Positions 12,701 through 24,700 of a DNA stretch of 64,000 nt are shown here, piece by piece. The stretch spans positions 13,237,395-13,301,394 of the forward strand of contig OX336345.1 in the NCBI GenBank assembly GCA_946902875.1, in the 5' to 3' direction. Made by a program: the position numbers and the translations under genes. Numbering within the stretch: position 1 is the first letter of the stretch; every line of letters begins with the position of its first letter. A model generated the notes under the pieces. The model had not been told where the DNA came from. It did not search any database and was given only the letters and a program-made list of their open reading frames with translations. The DNA comes from Nematopogon swammerdamellus. Lineage: Eukaryota > Arthropoda > Insecta > Lepidoptera > Adelidae.

Positions 12701-15700
12701 CTTTCTCAGAGTAAGTGACTTTTAGTCCAGTAACCATATACATCAGACATAATATGCGTAAGATCCGGTATTTTTTTCCGAGTTGTTTATGATGTTGACC
12801 CAGTGAATAATACAAGTTTTCGACCTCGAGGGAGGAACTCAATTTTGTCAAAAAGAAAACAAACTGCGAAATTTTCAACCTCTTTTTAGTTTTTGTCTAT
12901 TTTAACACTGAACGGCTAGTTTTTCATAATAACTATGTATGGCACGTTTTGGCAAGGCTAAATTTGCTGCAATTTTAGATCAGAACTCTCTGTAGACTTG
13001 AGAGTTTCCGAAATATAACTTTTATAAACTTTCGTTAATATGAATTATAATAAGTAATGGTAATAATAAAAAACAGACAACAAGAAGACATTAAGTATAT
13101 TTTGCTTGGCTCTATGATGGGCCTGGTTTAGCATTCTCCACTTTCTCCACTGGAAACGTCTGCAGCTGGATCATCGATGTCTTCTGTTATATCTGTCGAG
13201 CATTTCAGTATCGGGCAAATCATCGCTTTTATGGAAATCCGCCTCAAGCGCGATGTCTGACACATTGTCACATAGTCATCCTTCGTTCGAACCAGTGCGT
13301 TCCTCGTTCGAGGTCGAAAACTTGGATTATTCATTGTGCCAACTTCATTTACAAAAATTTTTATTCATCAGTAAAAAATTTGAACTACCGGATCTGACAC
13401 ATGGTACCTACCCTTTCAGGGGACAAGGTTACTGGATTATTTGTGTTTTGACTATCTGGCAATGAAAAATTAGGTTTTAGGTGTTAATGCACATTAATTC
13501 ATTCATTCATTCATTCTGCATATATATTGCATTATATTATGACATATATATTGTTTACTAGCTGTTTACATATATATTGTTTATTAGCTGTTTACAAGCT
13601 GACCCGGCGGACTTCGTTCCGCCTTAAAAATTAATAAAAAATTTGCCAAATCGGTCCAGCCGTTTTCAAGTGATGCGCTTACCAACCAGTAGCGATGGTG
13701 CTGAGTATTGGGTAGGCTCTGGCTAATAATTTTTTTTTTTTTCATTATTTCATAACTTACTCGTAAATTTTTTTAAATATAATAAAAAATAAGCCAAATC
13801 GGTAATTTGTAAAATGTATGTAATAATCGGAATAAGGTTATAGTGTAATAAAGGCGGACCGAAGTCCACAGGGTTAGTTAGCTATATTTTGAGCTTTTCT
13901 CGCAGCTTCGCTCGAGTGAAATTCGAAAATGTCAAAGGCCGACCTTCGTACAGGTAATAGATGCAATGTATAGAAGAAGTAAGTCACTTAAAACGAGTCC
14001 GAATGGTGAGCTGCGTTCAGGTAAACACAGGTATCTCTATTTCTCTCGCTCTCTCTTCCCTCACTCTATCCCCTCCCTCACTCTATCCCCTCCCTCTATC
14101 ACTCCCCCTCTCCCTCGCCCCTCTCTCACCTCCTCCTTTTCTCTCCCGCTATTAAAATAATCATCTGTCCCACGTGAGGTAAGAATTCGTATGGTCACCT
14201 TTTTAAATTAAAACCATTTGTCCCACATGTAGAATCGCATGGTCACCCCTCTACTAACTTGAAATTTTTTTTGTCCCACATTAGTGAAGGAATCGTATGG
14301 TCACCCTATTAAAATTAGACCATTTGTCCCACACCAGGAATCGCATGGTCACCCCTCTAATATTTTTTTTTCCACATTACTGAAGGAATCGTATGGTCAC
14401 CCTATTAAAATAAAACCATTTGTCCCACATGAAGAATCGCATGGTCACCCTCTACTAAAGGTAAGGAATCGTATGGTCATTTTTTTTGTCCCACATTTGG
14501 TAAGGAATCGTATGGGCACCCTATAAAACAATTTTTTACTAATTTAAAACCATTTGTCCCACATGTATGAGGAATCGCATGGTCAGCCCTGCACAAATGT
14601 TTTTTTCTGGCGTTCGATTGCGATGGCTGTTGACAGCTGCTGCTACGAACGACACGGTCTGCGTTGGTCTAAGATTCTCATACAAAAATTACCAATTTTG
14701 ATTTTTCAATTTTGCAGCTGTTCCCCTTAAGTTTTCCTTTTTTTAAAACCTTTTAAACCTTCCCTGAACCTTTGCGAACAAATCAAAGGAAGAATTATGC
14801 AAATCGGTTGGGCCATTCTCGAGTTTTAGCGAGACAAACGAACATTTCCGCATTTTTATTATATAGATTCTGTTTGGCATAAAGTTAACATCATACAGAA
14901 CAAATGGTCAGTAGTAAAGCAGATGATTCTGAAAATTGTCACTTGTAGATACCGAAATACCTATTTAGGTGACTTGACCGAGCGACAAAGGATGCCTCAG
15001 TTGCGAAGCAGTGTGTGTGAACCTGTCTGCATGCCAAGCATCACTTTCTTCTGTTATCAACAGCTATCAGTTGCTCAGTATATGTATCAGCTATCAGTGG
15101 GTTTTTAACTGCCCCCGTTATGCGGATTGATCAGTGGTCCGGATTTCATGTAAAACTATATGTCAATTCCCTTTCCTTAGATAATCCTACCGAGATCCGT
15201 CCTAATTAGTACCACCGCTCTGAACGGCCTGTCGAAATGGTAATGAAAATATACATGTCCTTTTCCATTTAGTTCAGTGCAGCCTGTACATCAGGAGGGA
15301 AGCACAGGCACCTTGTTCCGACACTGTAATAGGTTAATACCACCAGTCTAACAATAATAGCCAAAGTAAGGTTAAAAAAATATTGCAGGTCAACAATGGA
15401 AGCCGTTGATCGTGGACATGTACATAGCTACAAACTCGCTGCTGGCGTACTGCAACGACCGCTCTGAAGTGCACACCGTCGACCGCATCAACTACCCACC
15501 CGAGGACTGCGGTGTGCAGCGGCCAGTCAAGATAGCCACCATGAGGGACAGCCTCGTCCGGCTGCAGATGAAGAAACTGGGGAAGCAGTTCCCTTGGGAT
15601 GTGAGCGACACTTTCACATCCATTACTTCTTCTTTTATAAAAACCAACAATACAGTCGATGCTGCCAAACAAACTTCACCTCTCCTCGTGAAACCACTGG

Positions 15701-18700
15701 TTAGTGCAGTGCCATGCCAGCAGATTTGCAGACTGTTGCAGCAATGGTTACTGGGCTGTATCACCTGTTAATACAACATTTGAAGACCCCTCACACGACA
15801 CACTCACAGGCAGACAGAGCCACACCCTAGCTGTGCGACACAAAATATTCACATTATATCACTATCTTTACAATTCATAAAAAACAAAATGTTGTATTAC
15901 GTAATTTGTGGACGACCCTAAAGTAGTATTTTGTTATCATATTTGTTCCACCATTATATTCTACATAAGATCCATTACAACAGGAATCGAAAAGCAATTC
16001 ATTTTCGTAAAATCCATTAAATCACGAATTACAAAATTGTGGCCGCACCAAGCCGCTATTGAACGCTATCCTCTGTGTGGTCTTGCCAACCTTTTTGCAT
16101 CTATCTCATTCCCTTGCAATATACATTCTCTTTCGCACGCACCACTAGTCTCACTTAAGGGTCTCCATCGCAGGAGAACAAGGAGCCAATGGACATTGAG
16201 CGTAATCTGACGTCGGTGACCCTCATGGACATCGAGTGCTATGACGAGTTCATGCAGGCGAGCGTGACCGACGATGTCCACAGCAGCTCACCGGCGTCCC
16301 CGTCCGCCGCCGGCCACGCAGACCACGCCATCTGCCCACCGCCCCTCAAGTGAGTCATCTTCACTCACATATGTTTTTGTCTTGTCTGCCATGCGATAAA
16401 CAAATGATGTGTCCGTTGGAAGCGGTAAGACCATGCTAGTTTAGACAGTAGACACTGCTATATTACCTTATCTATGCATCGATTTATCCTAATGGTGTAC
16501 GTTACACTTCTCATGAATTAAATTAGTCAACGCAGACTAGCTGATGAGGGCTTGATGCGAGCCGAAACGTGTAGAATGCGCGGGAAATTCAGAGTGGCCA
16601 CTCGCTAGTCCCGACCTCGATTAACACCCTCTACTGCCGATTGGTCCGGATATGTTCGGTGAAGCCATCGCAAGCTTAGTTCTACACCTTCCCTATGTAT
16701 CCCCCAAAAAATTTACTAATATGCTCAAAGACATTTGAAGGCTAATTGGTTTTATTCTCTAGAGGTCTTCCTATATGATAAGAAGTAAATACCAAGTTCA
16801 GTAAAAATTATATACTTTCCCGAAAACAAAGTAGTGGGGCCTCCTAAACTTTAAATATGCTTGATTTATGGATAAAAAATAGAAAGTATCAAGATGTTTT
16901 AATCCAAATTACCTGAGTGTTGCTTACTATAGAAATTTCATTTCCCCATTTGCCATCAGATTCTGGTATACCTATATAGTTGGTTGATAACGATGTTACT
17001 AGGTAGGGATATATTACCCATTAATTAGAGTAAAAATATTTTCATCGTAACATTAGTATTTTTACAGGCACTCAACCCCAAAAATATAACTCGGTTCATA
17101 GCGGAAAACTGACTTGGGGGTGAGCTCTAAACTTTTGAGAGATCACAATACATCTTCCTAGGTCGCAGTGACTTAAAATCATAATCATTACTAAATACAT
17201 ACATACATACCACACACGCTGTATCCCGACAAACAGGGTAAGCAAAGTAATCGGTGTTGTGCTGCACGAACTCTACAAAATTGCAAAACAACATCGACCA
17301 CTACGTTTAGCAAAGTATTCGGACAAGATAACTATCAAGCAGCAAGTAAGGCACAGAGACCCACCTGCTGCACGACTCGGTGAAAGGACCGTGTCAAGGT
17401 GAGAGGTGGCAAGCCGTTCGCCCTTTAGCACGGCATCTCGTCCTTATCCCTTAGTTGCCTTTTACGATATGCACGGGGAGAGACGCAGTGGGGCTATTGT
17501 TTTTAAGTACCGGCCTCACACAGTAATAATCATTACTGTTCCAAAGATGCAGCCATCGAACAGAAAGACAGACGGCATAGGCTTAGTAATAGGCTTCCGT
17601 ACGGGGTACCGTATCGGGGCATCACTGAATCGGATTTTGTGTCATCAGCCGTGACCTCCGTTAGCCTAGCGGTAGCGTGTATGGCGTTTGTATATGTGAT
17701 AGTCTTGGGTTCTAATACCACTTCTTAATTATTTTTTTCCTTTTCTTTTTGTATTGTTAAGGTATTTAAAAAAATAGCTTATGGTAATTTTTTCTTTTTG
17801 TTCTATCGTAAAAACTGTAATACATGTAAGCATCAAACGTGCTGTGATTATAGTGCAAACTCTAAAATAAATAAAAAAATCAAAACTAGCCTGCTTACGT
17901 GTGATCTCACCCAAGCTCTTCACAAACGCATTGGAAGATGTGTTCAAGACGCTTGAGTGGGACAACATGCATGGGTATAAATGTGAATGGAGATCTTCTC
18001 AGTCATCTGCGTTTCGCCGATGACATTGTTCTTCTGTCAAATTCCCGAGATCAGCTTCAGATCATGCTGGAAGACCTTTATACAGCGTCGATGAAGGTTG
18101 GTCTGAAGATGAACCGGGACAAAACCAAGGTCATGGCGACCGAGGTTATGACGGGAGGACAAATTGTTATTGGCGGAGAAGTGATCGAACAGGTTGAAGA
18201 GTACGTATAACTCGGTCAAATTCTGCGGCTTGGTAGACAAGGTCTGCTTAAGGAGGTGGAGAGACAAATTAAACTGGGTTGGGCTGCCTTTGGAAAGCTA
18301 AAATTCGTCCTGAGGTCTGACCTTCCGCAAAATTTAAAGACCTGTATATACCTGGTTATGATGGTGCGTAACGAGGCAATCCGCCGACGCACCAAAGTAG
18401 TCGATATTGGACACCGGGTGGCTAAGCTCAAGTGGCAGTGGGCTGGGCGCGTTAGCCGAAGAGATGATGACCGTTGGAGTGACCGTGTCCTACACTGGTG
18501 GCCGTGGACAAAACGGAGTGTGGGAAGACCACCCGCCAGGTGGGACGACGACATCAAGTAAGTCGGCGGAAAGCTGTGGTTCCGTATCGCTGAAGACCGG
18601 GAGGACTGGAGGAAAATTGGAGAGGCGTATGTCCAGCAGTGGGCGCTTACACGCTGACTGACTGACTGACTGCTTACGTGGTACGGAACCCTTGGTGCGC

Positions 18701-21700
18701 GAGTCTGACTCGCACTTGGTCGTTTTTTTATGTTCTCTAACTTTTGCCAATTTTTAACTTAAGAGATAATATATAAGGAGCCAAATGAACAAGTTAAATG
18801 TAATCATTTTTCTTTCAGATACAACGATAAGATACAAATTCTCTCTCAGAAGCAGACGATGCGTGGGTTGGAGCTGTGTGACCTACTCACCTCGCTCACT
18901 GTCATCAAGTCCAACGATACGTTCAATCTGGAACGAAACGAGACCCTGGGGGACTCCTTCCTCAAGTTTGCGTCAACACTCTACCTATTCCACAAGTTCC
19001 CCAAGCTGAACGAGGGGCAACTCACCAATATCAAGTCGAGACTCCTTGGCAATAGGTGAACATTTTTATTGATCACTGTTCACAGCTCTACTTGCATGAA
19101 GGCCCTGTCAACCCGTATTCACTCACACCATACTCCTCTTTTAAGGCGCCGCTTTCGCTGGTTGGAGTAGGATGCAACACAATCAATAAAAAATTAGGTT
19201 TTTATTTTTTTATTCCAAAACTATGGATCGAAACAAAAAAGTAAAAAGCTACGAATTTAGATATATAAGTTCTTTGAAAATTAGTTAATAGTACGCTAAG
19301 GGGGGTTCTGTATCATATAGGGAGTAAAACCTATATACAATTTTTTGGACCTTGGGCTTTTTTTTATGTAAAATATTTTTTTATGTATTTAAATAAAAAA
19401 GTAGGTGGTTGATTTTTATAGCCTAATCGATTCAGTTTCATAACAGTAACAAAAAAGTCTTCATTACCATTATGATGTAACATCGAACTATCGAGCGAAG
19501 TTAATCAAATAGTGTTTTCAAAAAGCTATCGAGGAGTAACCGTGTCCTACATTGGCGGCCGTGGACAGGAAAACGGAGTGTGGAAAGACCACCCGCCAGG
19601 TGGGACGACGACATCAAGTACGCCGGCGGAAATCAGTGGTTCCGTATCGCTGAAGGCCGGGAGGACTGGAGGAAAATTGGAGAGGCGTATGTCCAGCAGT
19701 GGACGCTTACACGCTGACTGACTGACTGACTGACATCGAGAAGTTTCACATATATTAAAACTGAATCTGTCAGGTAAGTAATATTGGCGGTACACTTCTT
19801 GAAATTCGAGTCAGACGCAGCCTCATACGTCACCTTAAAGTCAGACTAACAGCAAATCTAGTGCAAAAATGTTCTTCAAGTTAATTAATTATTTAATAAT
19901 TTCCGAGCCTACTGCTCAGTCCCTATGTTAGATAGCGTTATGTTAAAGCCCAAAACCTTCCAATATATGTAGGTTCTTATAAGTGAAAATAGCATGTAAT
20001 TGGTTGAGCCGTTCTCGGCTTATTGGTTTACATAGAGACAGCAGAGATTGCATTTTATATGTGGCGATATTCTGTTATTGTTGTTGTCGTTATATCTCGG
20101 TATTACTTGAACCAGGAACTTGTTCTACGCGGGACGGCGCGTGAACCTGGGTGGACGCATGAAGGTGGAAATGTTCAGCCCGTGCGACGACTTTGTGTTG
20201 CCAGCGTTCTCCGTCCCAAAGCCCATCGCTGATTTCATATCTGAAGTTTCTGTAAGTTGTCAATTTTTCTATTTTAAATTTGAACCCTGTTACGTAACAT
20301 TGTCGTTCTGCAGCAACTCACTTAGGCCCACTTGCACCAACACAAATTTAATATATAAACCAGTTTAACTCGTTAAGCTAGCACCCGTTGACTGTGGGAA
20401 CCGCGTTTAAATCCATAACTCGCTACTTAACTTTAAACTCGTGTTGGTGCAAGTGGGCCTTAATCTTCTAATACATGTTTTTTTTTAGGTTACAGCAAAT
20501 TCGAAAGTCAAAGAGTGTTAATGTGTGGTTTATTAGTATTTATTCCTCCAAGTTTAGTACTTACATCACACTGAGGCTGGCCCCACGTAAGACAACGTGT
20601 CGCTTCCCTCACCTTACTAGGTGGTAGAGTTTGACCTGTCCATATTGGCACCACCACCGCACTGAATAAAATCTGTCCAAACAGCTATGAAAATAGTACC
20701 TATGTAACCGGGGACCAAAATACGGGGTTATAACTACTCCTGCACTAGCACTAGCGCGTAGGTACTTCTACACGCCCGACTATAGCATTTTCGATCAACT
20801 TTCCTTGTTATTTTCTTCGTGTTTCTTAGTCGGGTTTTATAAAAATTTAATTTGATTCCTGTTAGTTCCACACTACTCTTGAGCTGGTCTACATTTATAA
20901 TTTTCCCATAACAAAAGTTTTTCTTAATACAAATATTTCTTTTGTGATTATCCACATAGGTAAATTGGTGCTAGGAGTTGCGAGTTTTCCTTTGATGTCA
21001 GTCCATTACCTGCCGGAACTAGGTGCCGTGTCAGCGCTTCCCTTTGGTCGTGTCGACTACACTGACTTGCCGAAGAGCGACAGGTGCAGTGCAGTCAAGC
21101 ATGATGGATATGTCGAACTGTCAACAGATTCGGCCGACGTTTCTCATCGACGTGAAGTTGGAGCGCGAGGAGCGGCTGTCCGGGGTGCTGCGGCCCGAGA
21201 CGATGAAGCACCACGCCCGACTATAGCATTTTCGATCAACTTTCCTTGTTATTTTCTTCGTGTTTCTTAGTCGGGTTTTATAAAAATTTAATTTGATTCC
21301 TGTTAGTTCCACACTACTCTTGAGCTGGTCTACATTTATAATTTTCCCATAACAAAAGTTTTTCTTAATACAAATATTTCTTTTGTGATTATCCACATAG
21401 GTAAATTGGTGCTAGGAGTTGCGAGTTTTCCTTTGATGTCAGTCCATTACCTGCCGGAACTAGGTGCCGTGTCAGCGCTTCCCTTTGGTCGTGTCGACTA
21501 CACTGACTTGCCGAAGAGCGACAGGTGCAGTGCAGTCAAGCATGATGGATATGTCGAACTGTCAACAGATTCGGCCGACGTTTCTCATCGACGTGAAGTT
21601 GGAGCGCGAGGAGCGGCTGTCCGGGGTGCTGCGGCCTGAGACGATGAAGCACGTGAGAGGGCTGTACCAGGACGGCGCGGCTCAGGCGGAGGTTGAGAAG

Positions 21701-24700
21701 GAACACAACGTGCAGGCCCCCATGCAGTGCTACCTCGACCGCCAGGCCATTCCCGATAAGGTAATCACATCTTTTTTATTTCCCTAATATTGACTCAGTA
21801 TATGCTTACACCCGTTGAGTTCCAGGTGTATCACATGTCGTGACCGCGTGGCCTTGAGCGCTAACCTTGGCGAGACCTCAAATATTTTGTAAAATAATGA
21901 TGTTCAAATTACCTACAAAATGATGTGAAACAAAAATGCGGATTCACTTTTTTAGAACTACAGTAGTTTTTTTAAGTCAAGGAAAAAAACACTCAAAAAT
22001 TTTTTTTTCAAATTTTTCTAATCTAAAATGAACAATTCCCCCATATACAAATCATAATATTGATGTTTAGATAATGAAAAAATCTATTCAAATAATGCAT
22101 TTCAATTTTTCCAAGCATCTCTAGCCGTCAGAGGCTAGAGATTGTTTAGCAGTTACGATGGGGCTGACATAGTCGACAGTCGGCTAAAGCCCTATTTAAT
22201 AAAGTAGAAAAAATAAATAAATAAAGAAGCCTTAAAGAAGGCGGAAATGACATGAACAGCCGTCAGATTCATTTAATTCTGCGTGGCGACTTTGAAAATC
22301 TCTAGGATTTAACCATAAATTGGCGATTCTAGCTCCTTTTTACTAAGAAAAATTAATGGAAATAGCTATTAGGGATATTTTCGACACCGTCTCATTGGAG
22401 GCCGATCGGCCTTTCGGGAATTCAATGGTAGTGTAATGTTCGAAGGCCGATCGGCCTTTGTGGACCGCAAAGAGTTAATGTGAATTTTATTTAATAAAAA
22501 AAGTACAGCCCTGAAAATTTAATAATGAAAACGTCTAAAATAAATATTTTCACCTATCAAAACAGCCCGACTGGACGTAGATGCATCTGTCGAGGCTGCT
22601 TGTCTAAAGTAAATGTATAATGTGTGTGTGGTGGTGTGATGCAGGTGGTGGCGGACGGCGTGGAGGCGCTGCTGGGCGTCTACCTGGTGGGCGGCGGCCT
22701 GCTCGCAGGAGTGCGCATCCTCGAGTGGCTCCGAGTCCTGCCGGCCCAGGTCGCTCCACCCTCCTCTACACCTCTACACCTCAGTCAGACCATCACACCT
22801 TGCTCTTGCCATGTCACCCTCGTGCCGGATACACTCAAATTCAATACATAAATTTCGTGTTCCGAGTGTGAGCGGAATGAGGGCCTGAGAAAAGATATAG
22901 CAGGTTACAGATGGATAGGATGAACCTGTTATTTGTTATTAATTATGCACTACTCAATGAACTGTCAAGAGGACATAACATTCTTAACTTGTCTCACATT
23001 GAGGGATGTTTATGTAATTTTTTTAAATCTCTCAACTTAAAGTCACCATAAAGACTGACATATGGCTAAAGCCCCAAACATAAATTAAGAATAAAAAATT
23101 ATTAAATTCAGTGTGATGGATCCGGATGGGTTTACCTCCTAGTTAGGGTAAGGGTCTACCTACGGTGAGATTCTAAAGATCCATGGATGGAATCCGAACC
23201 ATGGAGCAACTCATGTCCAAGAAATGTGTTATGAATCAATCTCAGAAAGAGAAAACAATTTATGCACACCAGTGGGAACCGAACCCACGAGCTTCCACAT
23301 TAGATACTTACAGCTAGAAATTATGCAATACTAACAATTTTCAAAAATATACAAATAATGGCAACACAGCAATGTCAACTAACAACGGTCGAACGATGCC
23401 ATGACCTGTTGGTTATTTTGAGGTTGAACATGTGTCGCTCCGCCATCTTCATTTTGCTGAACTCTAATCAATAATATTTGCAGGACAACTTCGAAAGTTA
23501 TCTGACTCGGCGCATGTCGACTGTGCTGACTGAAAACCCAAATGCAGAATCAAAAATTGAGTTCCTCCTCAACTACAACCGGCGGGAACTGGAGGTCATC
23601 CTGGATTACACCTTCAAGGATCCCTCATTACTACTACAGGTATTGTTGTTGTTTTTAGGGGTGGCTCTCCACCTCTAAACTCGTTATTCTAGGGCGGCCG
23701 CCTTAATGCAAACCCTTTGGCCTTGGCTGCACGTGTCACCATCACGGAAACACAGGGACAATATGGAAGGGCCTCTCTGAGAGCCGATCTTTAGTGCAAT
23801 GTACTTGACAACCAACGAAGATACTCCGTTCGCTATCTTCCAGGCGGAGGTTTTCACACACCCTGGCCGTCTTGTGGCCTTCATGGAAGGCGTAGGCTGG
23901 CTGGGGTAGCTGGAGGTCAAGGGATGTTGCACGAAGGTTCCCGACCTATAGGGACTAGGTTGCAGGCTTAGAGCCAACCCCTACAATCTAATAAACAACA
24001 GCAACAACAATCCCTTGTTCTCCAGCTACCCCAGCCAGCTTATGTCCTACTAGCTAGAGGAATTATTAATATAATATGCAAGTGGGAATCTCTTGTACGA
24101 GAGTTCTGTTTGACATTTCTATATCACTGTTTGTTAAATTTAATTTCATAGATCAATTGTAAAGTATCCCTTAATTTGCTACATTCGTCGCCTAAGTATC
24201 AACATCGCGGAAGTAATTTTAAACGGAAAAAACCCATTTTAATGCATCAAATTTAATGTATCAAAACCGCGGAAGTCATTTTTAAACGGAAAAAACATTT
24301 TAATGTCATTGGATAGAGGATTCAAAGACGCTTCTTCTAATTGGTTGCTCAAATGCCTAACGATGCCGTAGAGGGCTAAGAATGTACAGCGCGGAAGTCA
24401 CCAGCTTCGGATTGTTTTGGCAAACACAGCGTATGTCATCAATCCACCACACAGTTCGCCGCGCGAGGGTGTGATTGTGTATTCGACGATTGAAAACTAC
24501 GGAGTATACTTTGAAAACGGAAGAGAAAAGAGAAAATAAAGATGCTTGAAAAACTTGCGAAATAATAGGTTTTTTGTGGTTCCTGTAAAATGGCCAAAAA
24601 TGACTTCCGCGGTGTTGATACTTAGGCGACGAATATATCACTATATAAGGTCTTTCAAAATTAGTTAATAGTTCGCTAAGGGGAGAATTTGGGGAAATTG

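Larger units (their letters stand above)
13580..14870 (+). repeat. composite dispersed repeat of lepidopteran type
   Basis: It opens with AGCTGACCCGGCGGACTTCG and AAATCGGTCCAGCCGTTTTC and closes with AAATCGGTTGGGCCATTCTC, GAGTTTTAGCGAGACAAACG and a TATATAGATT end. These phrases are widespread at the ends of interspersed elements in lepidopteran genomes. Between them lie a pyrimidine tract and a minisatellite. The element class is not clear to me. No coding frame is supported. Confidence 0.5.

Noticed and set aside
13961..14160. Two proline/serine/leucine-rich frames
   Set aside because: They are translations of the polypyrimidine tract.
20944..21639. Two near-identical frames (108 and 84 codons)
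   Set aside because: They translate SINE and intron sequence of the 441-bp duplication in a frame different from Dicer-2.
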